The notes under the pieces: model-generated
The model's input: only the letters and a program-made list of their open reading frames with translations
Told to the model about the DNA's origin: nothing
Databases searched by the model: none
DNA from: Desulfocarbo indianensis
Lineage (GTDB): Bacteria; Desulfobacterota; Desulfarculia; Desulfarculales; Desulfarculaceae
Assembly: GCA_001184205.1 (NCBI GenBank)
Contig: LBMP01000006.1
Span: 285,503 to 349,502 of the forward strand
Reading direction: 5' to 3'
DNA: 64,000 nt
Translations under genes and position numbers: made by a program
Shown here: one piece after another, positions 16,478-26,250 of the stretch
How positions within the stretch are numbered: the stretch's first letter is position 1
Layout of the letters: the number at the start of each line of letters is the position of its first letter

Positions 16478-18592
16478 TTGCTGCGCACGCCTCCGCCGTT
16501 CAACCTGCCGGATTTGGCCAGTTCCCTGAGCAAGCTGCCGGGAGTGGGGCCGGCCACCGCCGCCGCCCTGGCGGCCAAGGGCCTGCGCACCTGGGGCGAT
16601 GCCCTTTTTTTTCTGCCCCTGCGCTATGAGGACCGGCGCGAGCCCACCCCCATCGCCGCCCTGCAGGCTGGCCGGTTGGCGGTGGTGGAGGGAAGGCTTT
16701 TTTCCTCGGGCGCTTACGGCAGGCAGGGAAAGGTCTGGCGCATGGTGGTGGAGGACGGCTCGGGGCGCTTGACCTGTTTGTGGTTTCGCTTCAGCAAGCC
16801 GCGGCTGGAGGCCTTTGCCAAGGGCCAGGAAGTTTTCGTGGTGGGCGAGCCGGCCGAGGCCAAGGACGGCGGCTGGCAAATGGCCCACCCCGAGGTTTAC
16901 CCGGCCGAACAAATCCAGGCGGGGCAGGGGGCGGTGGGGAGCATCGCGCCGGTATATCCCGGCTTGGACGGTGTGCGGCCGGGCAGCGCGCGCAAGTTCA
17001 TGGCCGCCCTGATTAAAAAGGTGGCCCCCGCCATAGAGGACCCCTTGCTGGGCGTCCTGCCCAGGGAGATTTATCCCTTTTCGGCGGGGGAGGCCCTGGG
17101 CCGGGCTCATCTGCCGCCCCTGGAAAGCAGGCCGGAAGATTTGGACCCGCTGGAGGCCGGCTGGCGGCGGGTTTTGGCAATCAACGAGCTGTTTTATTTC
17201 GAGCTGGGGCTGGCCCTCAAACGCCGCCGCCGCGAAAGCCTGGGCGGCCGGGGGCTTTCCGGCGGAGAGGAGATGTTGCGGCGTTTCCTGGCCAGCCTGC
17301 CCTTTGCCCTGACCCCCGGTCAGAAGCAAGCCCTGCGAGACATCCAGGCGGATTTGGCCGCCCAACGGCCCATGGGCAGGCTGCTCATGGGCGACGTGGG
17401 CACCGGCAAGACCGTGGTGGCCGCCGCCGCCGCCGTGCTGGCCGCCGGGGCCGGGGCGCAGGCCGCGATCATGGCCCCCACCGAGGTGCTGGCCAGGCAG
17501 CATCAGGCCACCCTGCAAGGCATGCTGCAACCCCTGGGCCTGGAAGTGGCGCTGGCCACGGGCAGCCAGAACGGCCAGGCCAGGGAAGCGGCCCGGCAAG
17601 CCATGGCCGGCGGGACCGCGCTTTTAGTGGGCACCCACGCGCTCATAGCCGGCGGCGCGGAATTCCGCGACCTGGGTTTGGTGATAATAGACGAGCAGCA
17701 CCGCTTCGGCGTGCATCAAAGGCTGAAGCTGGTCTCCAAGGGGGGCGAGCCGCACCTTTTGGTGCTCTCGGCCACTCCCATCCCCCGCACCTTGGCCCTG
17801 GCCCTGGCCGGCCATCTGGAGATAAGCGATTTGCCCGAACGGCCGGGAAACCGGGACCCGGTGGCCACCCGGCTGGTGGCTTACGAACAGAGGCGGGAGG
17901 CGGTGGAGGCCATGGCCGGGGCCTTGCGGCGCGGCGAGCAGGTTTACGTGATCTGCCCCCTGGTGGAGGCCTCCCAGTCGCTGGACGCCCAGGACGTGAT
18001 CACCACCCAGCGCAATCTGGCGGCCTATTTCCCGGATTACCAGGTCGGGCTGTTGCACGGCCGCTTGAGCGCGGACGAGCAGGAGGCGGCGCTGGAGGCT
18101 TTTAAGCAGGGCCGCGTCAGGGTGCTCTGCGCCACCACCGTGGTGGAGGTGGGGGTGGACGTGCCCGAGGCCACTCTCATGGTGGTGCTGGCCGCCGAGC
18201 GCTTCGGACTGAGCCAACTGCACCAGCTGCGGGGCAGGGTGGGGCGGGGGGCCAAGCCCGGCCAGTGCCTTTTGGTGGCCGGACCCAATCCCGGCGATTT
18301 GGGCCTGGAGCGTTTGCGCGCCCTGCAGGCCACCGATGACGGCCGCCAGGTGGCCGAGGCCGACCTGATGCTGCGCGGTCCGGGAGAGGCGCTGGGGGCC
18401 AGGCAGAGCGGCCTGCCGCCTTTCAAGGTGGCGCGCTGGTCGCTAGACGCCGGCCTGGTGCCTGCCCTGCGGGAGGCCATCGCGGCGCTAATGGCCGAGG
18501 ACCCCCCACTGGCCGGGCCGGCCCACGCGGCTTTGCGGGAGGAAGCGGTGCGCCGTTGGGGCCGCCGCCTGGGCCTGGTGGAGGCCGGCTGA
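16478..18592 (+). CDS. recG: ATP-dependent DNA helicase RecG
   Basis: Branch-migrating helicase that remodels stalled forks and Holliday junctions. It has an N-terminal wedge/OB domain, then the helicase core: GDVGTGKT (motif I), DEQHRFG (motif II), LSATPIPRTL (motif III) and QLRGRVGRG (motif VI). I chose TTG at 16478, preceded at seven bases by TGGGAG, giving 704 residues. An earlier TTG at 16391 is in frame but has no ribosome-binding site and adds residues unlike RecG. The K+ channel gene follows after 40 bp. Confidence 0.94.
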   Translation: MLRTPPPFNLPDLASSLSKLPGVGPATAAALAAKGLRTWGDALFFLPLRYEDRREPTPIAALQAGRLAVVEGRLFSSGAYGRQGKVWRMVVEDGSGRLTCLWFRFSKPRLEAFAKGQEVFVVGEPAEAKDGGWQMAHPEVYPAEQIQAGQGAVGSIAPVYPGLDGVRPGSARKFMAALIKKVAPAIEDPLLGVLPREIYPFSAGEALGRAHLPPLESRPEDLDPLEAGWRRVLAINELFYFELGLALKRRRRESLGGRGLSGGEEMLRRFLASLPFALTPGQKQALRDIQADLAAQRPMGRLLMGDVGTGKTVVAAAAAVLAAGAGAQAAIMAPTEVLARQHQATLQGMLQPLGLEVALATGSQNGQAREAARQAMAGGTALLVGTHALIAGGAEFRDLGLVIIDEQHRFGVHQRLKLVSKGGEPHLLVLSATPIPRTLALALAGHLEISDLPERPGNRDPVATRLVAYEQRREAVEAMAGALRRGEQVYVICPLVEASQSLDAQDVITTQRNLAAYFPDYQVGLLHGRLSADEQEAALEAFKQGRVRVLCATTVVEVGVDVPEATLMVVLAAERFGLSQLHQLRGRVGRGAKPGQCLLVAGPNPGDLGLERLRALQATDDGRQVAEADLMLRGPGEALGARQSGLPPFKVARWSLDAGLVPALREAIAALMAEDPPLAGPAHAALREEAVRRWGRRLGLVEAG

Positions 18593-18632
18593 GCCAGGGC
18601 CAACGCCAGGGAAACGAGAAAGGTGGGCGGTA

Positions 18633-19385
18633 ATGGATGAGTCCAAGCAACCTAGGCAGGGCCCCTTGCGCCGCTGGGCCAAGGAGCGCCCGTTTCTTTT
18701 TCTCACGGCGGCCATTCTGGCGATTCTTCTGTTGATGCCGCTGGTCAGCAGCAGGATTTTGAAACTGATCCTGGTGGAGATCAATTTCGTGGTGGTGCTG
18801 GGAGTGGCCATATCGGCGGCCGGCTACCGCAAGCTGTTCCTGCGCTTGATCATATGCTTCTGGGTCATCACCTCCGCCTTGGACGCGGCCGCCTATTTAT
18901 GGGGAGAGGGACGGGCCCAGGGATTGCTGGCCTTCATAAACGACACCTCGTCCGTGCTCTTCATCCTGGGCTGCACCATTATTCTGCTGCGCCATATCTT
19001 CCAGACCAAGGAGGTGAGCATAAACTCGGTTTTCGCGGCCACCAGCTCCTATCTGCTCCTGGCCCTGATCTGGTCGTATATCTACAGCCTGATCTACACC
19101 CTTGATCCCCAATCCTTCAGCATGGCCCATCAGGCCGGGCCGGCCACCCGCATCGACATGATCTATTTTTCCATGGTGACCATCAGCACCCTGGGCTACG
19201 GCGACATGACGCCGGTGGCGCCTTTCGCCCGCATGGCCGCCTCGGTGGAGGCGGTGGGCGGCCAGCTCTATCTGGCGGTGCTGATGGCCTGGCTGGTGGG
19301 CCTCAGCTTGGCGCGGCGCCTGGAGCGGCAAAGGAAAAAGGCGGCGAGAATATTGGCGAGCGGGCGCTGCCGCGAGCGGCAATAG
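18633..19385 (+). CDS. potassium channel-like membrane protein
   Basis: A 250-residue integral membrane protein with about six hydrophobic segments and a pore loop containing TLGYGD, the K+ selectivity filter, near residue 190. The last membrane segment ends in a basic tail (RRLERQRKK). The fold resembles the two-helix ion-channel family with extra N-terminal helices; there is no visible nucleotide- or NAD-binding domain, so gating is unclear. Its last codons lie inside the first copy of a 37-bp direct repeat. Confidence 0.82.
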   Translation: MDESKQPRQGPLRRWAKERPFLFLTAAILAILLLMPLVSSRILKLILVEINFVVVLGVAISAAGYRKLFLRLIICFWVITSALDAAAYLWGEGRAQGLLAFINDTSSVLFILGCTIILLRHIFQTKEVSINSVFAATSSYLLLALIWSYIYSLIYTLDPQSFSMAHQAGPATRIDMIYFSMVTISTLGYGDMTPVAPFARMAASVEAVGGQLYLAVLMAWLVGLSLARRLERQRKKAARILASGRCRERQ

Positions 19386-19395
19386 CCGTTGAGCG
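19359..19395. repeat. 37-bp direct repeat, copy 1
   Basis: Identical over 37 bases to 19430-19466. It overlaps the last codons and the TAG of the channel gene. It contains TGCCGC-GA-GCGGCA, a short inverted repeat, and begins and ends with AGCG-type sequence. Confidence 0.9.
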
Positions 19396-19429
19396 TCAGT
19401 ACGAGCCCTTTAACGCCCAAACTCCCACC

Positions 19430-19466
19430 AGCGGGCGCTGCCGCGAGCGGCAATAGCCGTTGAGCG
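19430..19466. repeat. 37-bp direct repeat, copy 2
   Basis: Second perfect copy, 71 bases downstream of the first and 24 bp before the convergent KptA-like gene ends. A local duplication of the 3' end of the channel gene is the simplest origin. Confidence 0.9.
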
Positions 19467-19490
19467 GGCCTTAAAACCTGGCCCCGGTTT

Positions 19491-20240
19491 TCATTTGCTC
19501 CGGCGGCCCTTGCGGCGCTCGTCTTTCCACTTGACCCGCTTTTCAATGCCTTTGCGCTTGTAGGGCTTGTCCAGGTCCTGCTGTTGCACGATGAAGGAGC
19601 CCGGCATGGAATCGGGCGAAGGCATGACCGGCCCGGACGGCTTGTCCGGCTTGGGCTTGGCCGGCTTTTTGGCGGGCAGGTTTTCCGGCAGCGGCGGTCC
19701 CATGAGGCATTCGGCCGGTATCCAGTCGGCCAGGTAGAGCTCCTCGCCCAGGCCGCTGAACATCACGCCCAAATCCATGGCTCGCTGGGCCTGCACCGTG
19801 ACCAGCACCGGCTCGGCGTCGCGGCGGCGGCCCAGGCGCAGGGCCAGCTCCCGGCTGGCCGCCAGCAGCAGGGGCGACTCCTCCCTGGCCTCCAGGCCCC
19901 GGTCCCTGAGCGCGGGCCAGGCCCGGCGGCGCAGGCCTATGTACACGTGGGCCGGCGGCTCCGCGCCGGGGCGGGGCCGGGGCGGCCGCCGGGCGCGGGA
20001 ACGGATGCGCTTGCCGTCCAGTTCCAGCTCGTTGGGGGCCAGGCGGGTGGCCGCGTCCGCGATCATGGTCTCCCGCACGCCGCGCCAACCGTCCTCGTCG
20101 TGCAGGGCCTTGAGCAGCTCCTTGACCGAGACCCAGCCCTCGGCGTCTGCCACCAGACCGAACTCATGGGGAGCCACCCCCAGCGCGTATACCAGGATTT
20201 TCACCAGGCCGGTTTCCTTGTGGTCTTGTCGGCTGGACAT
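19491..20240 (-). CDS. KptA/Tpt1-like RNA 2'-phosphotransferase homologue, active site degenerate
   Basis: The N-terminal segment LVYALGVAPHEFGLVADAEG and the following WVSVKELLKAL match the winged N-terminal lobe of KptA/Tpt1, which removes a 2'-phosphate from RNA using NAD+. VYIGLRRRAWPALRDRGLEA aligns with the ADP-ribosyltransferase lobe. However, the family Arg-His pair after the first helix is replaced by GV, and the HGT motif reads IGL. The C-terminal ~60 residues are Lys/Pro-rich and basic (KKPAKPKPDKPSG, ending KDERRKGRRSK). It may bind RNA or ADP-ribose-like ligands without classical activity. It is 81 bp downstream of the pseudopilin-like gene. Confidence 0.65.
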   Translation of the reverse strand: MSSRQDHKETGLVKILVYALGVAPHEFGLVADAEGWVSVKELLKALHDEDGWRGVRETMIADAATRLAPNELELDGKRIRSRARRPPRPRPGAEPPAHVYIGLRRRAWPALRDRGLEAREESPLLLAASRELALRLGRRRDAEPVLVTVQAQRAMDLGVMFSGLGEELYLADWIPAECLMGPPLPENLPAKKPAKPKPDKPSGPVMPSPDSMPGSFIVQQQDLDKPYKRKGIEKRVKWKDERRKGRRSK

Positions 20241-20321
20241 GAGAGGCGCTCAATCCATTTTGCGGCGTAAGGGTGGGCGGCGCGGCCTCGATCCGGGCGG
20301 GTGAAACCCGGCCCGCCGCGC

Positions 20322-20684
20322 TTAGCGGTAATCCTTTTGCAGGCCCTGGGCGCTTAAGCTGTAGATCAGGCGGCCCTCGGGATGCCATACCCGCACCTGC
20401 CAGTTGTCCGCCCGGCGGTGGTCCAGGGGCACGTCCACTTGCAGGGGCGCGGGCACCTCCACGCCGGCGCTTTTGAGCGCCTGGGGAGAGAGCTCGGCCT
20501 CGGGCTGGGCCTGGAAAAGGGCCGCGATCTTGGGCGGCAGCTCCTGGGCGAAGCGCCGGGCCTGGGCGTCCTGGGAGTCGGCCTCCCGTTGGAAATGGGA
20601 AAACACGAAGATGGCGGCGATGCACAATATGGCCACCAGGGCCAGGGCTTCCATGGTATATGAGCCGCTGCGGCGATCCAGCAT
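20322..20684 (-). CDS. type IV pilin-like (pseudopilin-like) protein
   Basis: A 120-residue protein with a very short leader, MLDRRSG, followed by SYTMEALALVAILCIAAIFV. A Gly at the cleavage site, Glu at mature position 5 and a long hydrophobic helix are the marks of type IV prepilins and pseudopilins. The C-terminal part is small and soluble. The start at 20684 is chosen because it gives the short leader; GGAG lies about 11 bases upstream, inside the end of pyrC. The position directly behind pyrC, with no other pilin genes nearby, is odd. Confidence 0.62.
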   Translation of the reverse strand: MLDRRSGSYTMEALALVAILCIAAIFVFSHFQREADSQDAQARRFAQELPPKIAALFQAQPEAELSPQALKSAGVEVPAPLQVDVPLDHRRADNWQVRVWHPEGRLIYSLSAQGLQKDYR

Positions 20685-20689
20685 GGGGC

Positions 20690-21966
20690 TTACTTCTCCA
20701 GGAGGTGAGTGATCCGGCCCCCGCAGATGGTGGCCAGAGCCCGGCCGGGCAACTCCCAACCGGCGAAAGGCGTGTTGCGAGAAAGGGAGCGGAACGCTTC
20801 CGGCTCCACCTTCCAGGCCAGCTCGGGCGCCAGCACCGTGACGTCCGCCGGTCCGCCTGGGTTGAGCTTGCCTCCCGCCAGGCCCAGGATTTGGGCCGGT
20901 ATGGCGCTCATGCGCCGGATCAGGCCGGCCAGGTCCAACTCGCCTTGCTCTACTAACTGTAGCATCACTCCCAGGGCGGTCTCCAGCCCCACCACGCCGA
21001 AAGCGGCCTGGTCGAATTCAACTTGCTTTTCCAGGATCGAGTGTGGCGCGTGATCGGTGGCCACCACGTCGATCACCCCCTGGATCAGGCCCTGGCGCAC
21101 GGCCTGGCGGTCGGCCGCCGAGCGCAGGGGGGGATTCATCTTGAAATGGGTGTCGTAGTCGCCCACGTCCTGGTCGCACAGGGTCAGATAATGGGGCGCG
21201 GTCTCGGCGGTGCAGCGCACGCCTTGCGACTTGGCCCTTTTGACCGCCTCCACGCTGCCGGCGCAGGAGACGTGGGCTATGTGCACCTGGGCTCCGCTGA
21301 GCCCGGCCAGGGCCAGGTCGCGCTCGATGGCCAGCACCTCGGCCTGGGCCGGGATGCCGCCTAGGCCCAGGCGGGTGGCGGTGGGGCCTTCGTGCATGTG
21401 GCCGCCGGCCGCCAGCTTCAAATCCTCGCTGTGGCAGATCACCGGCAGATCGAAACTGGCCGCGTATTCCAGGGCCCGCCGCATGAGGCGGGAATCGGCC
21501 ACCGGCCGGCCGTCGTCGCTCACCGCCACGCAGCCCGCCTCGCGCAGCTCGGCCATCTCGGTGAGGGCCTCGCCCTTGAGCCCCATGGTGATGGCCCCCA
21601 CGGGATACACCCTGGCCGCAGCCTCCTTGGCCGCGGTCTCCAGGATGAAATCGGTCACCGCGCGGCTGTCGTTCACCGGGTCGGTGTTGGGCATGCAGCA
21701 CACGGCGGTGAAGCCGCCGGCGGCCGCCGCGGCGCTGCCGCTGGCGATGGTTTCTTTATATTCGTGACCGGGCTGGCGCAGGTGCACGTGCAGGTCGATC
21801 AAGCCGGGCGCCACCACCAGGCCGGCGCAGGGGATCACCCGCGCGTCCTCGGCCTGGATCTCGCCGCCCAGTTGGGCGATGGACTGGTCTTGGATGAGAA
21901 GGTCGCCGGTTTCGTCCAGGCCGCTGGCCGGGCAAAGCAGACGGCCGCCCTTGAGAAGTATGCGGC

Positions 21967-21970
<4 letters not shown>
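20690..21970 (-). CDS. pyrC: dihydroorotase
   Basis: Third step of pyrimidine synthesis: cyclisation of carbamoyl aspartate to dihydroorotate. A zinc amidohydrolase of 426 residues. [13 protein letters not shown] holds the HxH metal ligands, and VATDHAPHS supplies the catalytic Asp region. The length and long N-terminal beta-sandwich fit the class I (PyrC/PyrX-type) bacterial form. It overlaps the end of pyrB by four bases (ATGA), so the two are translationally coupled. Confidence 0.94.
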
Positions 21971-22896
<926 letters not shown>

Positions 22897-22900
22897 GGCC

Positions 22901-23008
22901 TCAAGACTCCAAGCCCAAAAAAAACCTCCGCTTACCAGGGTTGGTACGGAGGTCGTCAACCGTCGGGGCCTGGGGTTTGGCCCCTCGGCCGTGGTTTCGG
23001 CCAGCCAT
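22901..23008 (-). CDS. pyrB leader peptide (putative attenuation leader)
   Basis: A 35-codon frame starting at ATG 23008, with GGGAGG eight bases upstream, and ending TGA at 22903-22901, four bases before the pyrB start. Its codons run straight through an intrinsic terminator (22953-22917), the arrangement seen in the Escherichia coli pyrBI leader, where coupled translation blocks termination when UTP is low. The peptide is Arg/Gly/Pro-rich in its first half. That it is translated is inference. Confidence 0.6.
   Translation of the reverse strand: MAGRNHGRGAKPQAPTVDDLRTNPGKRRFFLGLES
22917..22953 (-). terminator. intrinsic terminator/attenuator upstream of pyrB
   Basis: On the minus strand ACCTCCG (22953-22947) pairs with CGGAGGT (22930-22924), and inside it TACCA pairs with TGGTA around the loop ACCC, with a two-base bulge. 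Eight T follow (22924-22917). It lies 20 bases before pyrB and inside the leader frame, so it is probably an attenuator. Confidence 0.85.
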
Positions 23009-23016
23009 CTAATTGT

Positions 23017-23028
23017 CCTCCCGGGACT
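23017..23028 (-). promoter_or_regulatory. PyrR-binding-loop-like sequence in the pyrB leader
   Basis: AGTCCCGGGAGG on the minus strand matches the core AGUCCNGNGAGG of PyrR RNA-binding loops. It includes the GGGAGG ribosome-binding site of the leader peptide, so chance similarity is quite possible. No pyrR gene is in the window. Confidence 0.3.
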
Positions 23029-23267
23029 GTGATATTCAGCTTCCCTAACTTTCGATCAATAGCAAAACCAAAGCCGCATGTCAAGAAAACTGGCATGGTG
23101 AATTAAACCTAAGACTGAATTATTTATTAAAGGCTTAGGCATTGCGCGTGAGGGCGGACCCGGCCTTGGCCAAGGGCCGAGACCAGCCGGTTTTTCCGCC
23201 GGGCGCCGCCCGCCAGGGGGCCTCGCGAGCGGTGGACACCGGGCAGGGGCCATGGTACAAGCCTGGC

Positions 23268-26204
23268 ATGAACCCACCTTTGCAAGAGTTCCTGGCGAGG
23301 CTGGAACGCGGCCTCAAAATAGCCGGCAAGATAACCCATATCCAGCGCCTGCCGGCCAGGGATTCCCGGCTGGCGGAACTGGATAACCCCCTGCCGGAGC
23401 AACTGAACCGCGCCCTGGCCGCCTCCGGCGTGGAGCGCCTCTATTCCCACCAGGCCCTGGCCCTGGCCCTGGCCAGAAGCGGCCGCGACGTGGTGGTGGC
23501 CACCCCCACCGCCTCGGGCAAGACCCTGGTCTACGCCCTGCCGGTCCTGGAGCGCCTATACCGGGACCCGCAAGCCAAGGCCTTGTTTTTATTTCCCTTG
23601 AAGGCCCTGGAGCAGGACCAGCTAAGCGCCTTGAACGATCTGGCTCTCACCGCCGGCCTGGGTCCGGCGGCCGCGGTTTATGACGGCGACACCCCGCCCG
23701 GCAAGCGCAAGCGCCTGCGCGAGAGCCCGCCGCCGGTGATCATCTCCAATCCGGACATGGTGCACGCCGGGGTCTGCGCCTATCCCGACGCCTGGCAGGA
23801 GTTTTTGGCCAATCTGGCCTACGTGGTCATCGACGAGGTGCACACCTACCGGGGGGTGTTCGGCTCCCACGTGGCCCAGGTGCTGCGCCGGCTCATGCGC
23901 CTGGCCGCCAAGCACGGGGCCAATCCCTCGTTCATACTTAGCTCGGCCACCATCGCCAACCCCGGCCAGCACGCCAGCGCTCTCACCGGCCGGCCGTTTT
24001 CCCCGGAGCAGATCATAGACCAGAGCGGCGCGCCGGCCGCGGGCCGGGTCTTCGCCCTCGTCAACCCGGAGGGCGCGGCCAGCACCACCGCCGCCCACTT
24101 GCTCACCCAGGCGGTGCGCGCCGGCCTGGCCACCATCTGCTTCACCAAAAGCCGCATCCACACCGAGCTGATTCATTCCTGGGTGGTGAAGGCCAATCCC
24201 GAACTAAAGGGGCTCTTGGCCGGCTACCGGGCCGGGTTTCTGCCCGAGGAGCGCCGCAAGATAGAGCACGCCCTGGCCAGCGGCCGCCTGGCCGGGGTGG
24301 TGACCACCAGCGCCCTGGAGATGGGCATAGACATCGGCGGGCTGGACGTGTGCATCCTGGTGGGCTATCCCGGCAGCCAGATCAACACCTGGCAGCGGGG
24401 CGGCCGGGTGGGCCGGGCCGGGCGGGAGAGCGCCATTTTTCTGGTGGCCAGCCCGGACGCCCTGGACCAGTATTTCATCAACCATCCCCGGGAGTTCTTC
24501 GACCGGCCCGTGGAAGCGGCGGTCTTGGACCCGGACAACCCCCACATCGTGGCCCAGCATCTGGTCTGCGCCGCCTCCGAGGAGCCCCTGGGGCCGGAGG
24601 AGGCCTTTTTCGACCTGGCCGCCCACGCGGACCTGATCAACGATCTGGTGGCCGCGGGTGAGCTGTTGCGCGACGCCGGGGGCGAGCGCCTTTTCAGCGC
24701 GCGCAAGAGGCCCCAGCGCCTGGTGGATCTGCGGGGAGCCGGGGATTCCTACGCGCTGACCACCGGCGACGGCCGGGTGGTGGGCTCCCTGGACGGGGTG
24801 CGGGTGAACAAGGAGGGCTATCCCGGCGCGGTTTACCTGCACCAGACCCGCACCTATCTGGTGAACGACCTGGACCGGGAAAACCGGCGGGTGCGGGTCA
24901 ATCCGGTGCAGGTGGATTTTTACACCCGGGCCCGCTCGCAAAAGGAAACCGAGATACTGGAGGAGACCGGCCGCCGGCCCTGCGCCAATTTCCTGGTGCG
25001 CCAGGGCAGGCTCAAGGTCACCGAGCTGGTCACCGGCTTCGAGCGGCGGCGCATGAGCGGCGGCGATCTCTTGGGCGTATTCCCCCTGGACATGGAGCCC
25101 CAGACCTTTGAAACCCACGGCCTGTGGATCGACATCGAGGACGCGGTGCGCCGCCTGGTGGAACGGTCCGGCCTCCATTTCATGGGCTCCATTCACGCCC
25201 TGGAGCACGCGGCCATCAGCATGTTCCCCTTGTTTGCGCTTTGCGACCGGGGAGACATAGGCGGCATCTCCATCCCCTTGCATCCCCAGACCCAAAAGGC
25301 GGCGGTGTTCATCTACGACGGCGTGGCCGGCGGGGTGGGTCTGGCCCAGAAAGCCTTCGAGGTCATCGAGGAGCTTTTAGGCAAGGTGGAGGAGCTGTTG
25401 GCCGGCTGCCCCTGCGAGGAGGGCTGCCCGGCCTGCGTGCACTCCCCCAAGTGCGGCTCGGGCAACAAGCCGCTTGATAAGGAAGGCGCGCTGCTCCTGA
25501 CCCGGGCGCTTTTGGGCAAGGAGGAGCTTTCCGCCGGGTATGAGCAGGCCGAGCCCATCATCATCAGCCAGCCCCGGCCCGAGCCGCCGGCCTCCGGCGA
25601 GATGCGCTACGGGGTGTTCGACCTGGAGACCCAGCGCCTGGCCAACGAGGTGGGCGGCTGGCAAAACAGCCATCTCATGCGGGTGAGCGTGGCGGTGCTC
25701 TATGACGGCCCGGCCCGGGATTACCGCGCCTTTGAGGAGCGGGAGGTGGCTGGGCTCATCCAGCGCCTGGCCCAAATGGAGATGGTCGTCGGCTTCAACA
25801 TACGGCGGTTCGATTACGCGGTGCTGAGCGCCTACACCTCCCAGGACTTGACCCGCCTGCCCACCCTGGACCTCTTGGAAGACGTTTTTCAGCACCTTAA
25901 TTTTCGTTTGAGCCTGCAAGCCCTGGGAGAGGCCACCCTGAACGCCGGCAAGAGCGCCGACGGGTTGCAGGCCGTGGAATGGTGGCGGGCGGGGGAGATG
26001 ACAAAGCTCACCGCCTATTGCCAAAAGGACGTGGAACTGACCCACGAGCTTTTCATCTATGGCCAGACCCACGGCTATCTGCTCTATCGCCGCAAGGGGA
26101 GCGGCAAGGGTGGCGGCGGGGGCGGCGGCGGCGGGGGCCAGGGGGAACTGCTGCGCATCCCGGTGGATTGGTCTTGGGAGAGCCTGCGCAAGAGGTTTGC
26201 TTGA
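23268..26204 (+). CDS. MrfA/YprA-type DEAD-box helicase fused to a YprB-like DEDDy exonuclease
   Basis: A 978-residue fusion. Helicase motifs are ATPTASGKT (78-86), DEVH (189-192), SSAT (225-228) and QRGGRVGRAGR (376-386). A DUF1998-type region ends with a four-Cys-type group, C714/C716/C720/C723/C729, as in MrfA/Hrq1. Residues ~779-935 form an RNase H-like exonuclease with DLET (D785, E787), D849 and Y917-x3-D921. In Bacillus subtilis the helicase MrfA and the exonuclease MrfB are separate proteins acting in mitomycin-lesion repair; here both sit in one chain. A run of ten Gly near residues 948-957 links to a C-terminal tail. The ATG at 23268 lacks a clear ribosome-binding site; GTG at 23232 is an alternative. 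Confidence 0.88.
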   Translation: MNPPLQEFLARLERGLKIAGKITHIQRLPARDSRLAELDNPLPEQLNRALAASGVERLYSHQALALALARSGRDVVVATPTASGKTLVYALPVLERLYRDPQAKALFLFPLKALEQDQLSALNDLALTAGLGPAAAVYDGDTPPGKRKRLRESPPPVIISNPDMVHAGVCAYPDAWQEFLANLAYVVIDEVHTYRGVFGSHVAQVLRRLMRLAAKHGANPSFILSSATIANPGQHASALTGRPFSPEQIIDQSGAPAAGRVFALVNPEGAASTTAAHLLTQAVRAGLATICFTKSRIHTELIHSWVVKANPELKGLLAGYRAGFLPEERRKIEHALASGRLAGVVTTSALEMGIDIGGLDVCILVGYPGSQINTWQRGGRVGRAGRESAIFLVASPDALDQYFINHPREFFDRPVEAAVLDPDNPHIVAQHLVCAASEEPLGPEEAFFDLAAHADLINDLVAAGELLRDAGGERLFSARKRPQRLVDLRGAGDSYALTTGDGRVVGSLDGVRVNKEGYPGAVYLHQTRTYLVNDLDRENRRVRVNPVQVDFYTRARSQKETEILEETGRRPCANFLVRQGRLKVTELVTGFERRRMSGGDLLGVFPLDMEPQTFETHGLWIDIEDAVRRLVERSGLHFMGSIHALEHAAISMFPLFALCDRGDIGGISIPLHPQTQKAAVFIYDGVAGGVGLAQKAFEVIEELLGKVEELLAGCPCEEGCPACVHSPKCGSGNKPLDKEGALLLTRALLGKEELSAGYEQAEPIIISQPRPEPPASGEMRYGVFDLETQRLANEVGGWQNSHLMRVSVAVLYDGPARDYRAFEEREVAGLIQRLAQMEMVVGFNIRRFDYAVLSAYTSQDLTRLPTLDLLEDVFQHLNFRLSLQALGEATLNAGKSADGLQAVEWWRAGEMTKLTAYCQKDVELTHELFIYGQTHGYLLYRRKGSGKGGGGGGGGGGQGELLRIPVDWSWESLRKRFA

Positions 26205-26250
26205 GGCGCTGTTATTTATCCGCTTTTAAACTTGATATAAGAGGTAAGCC

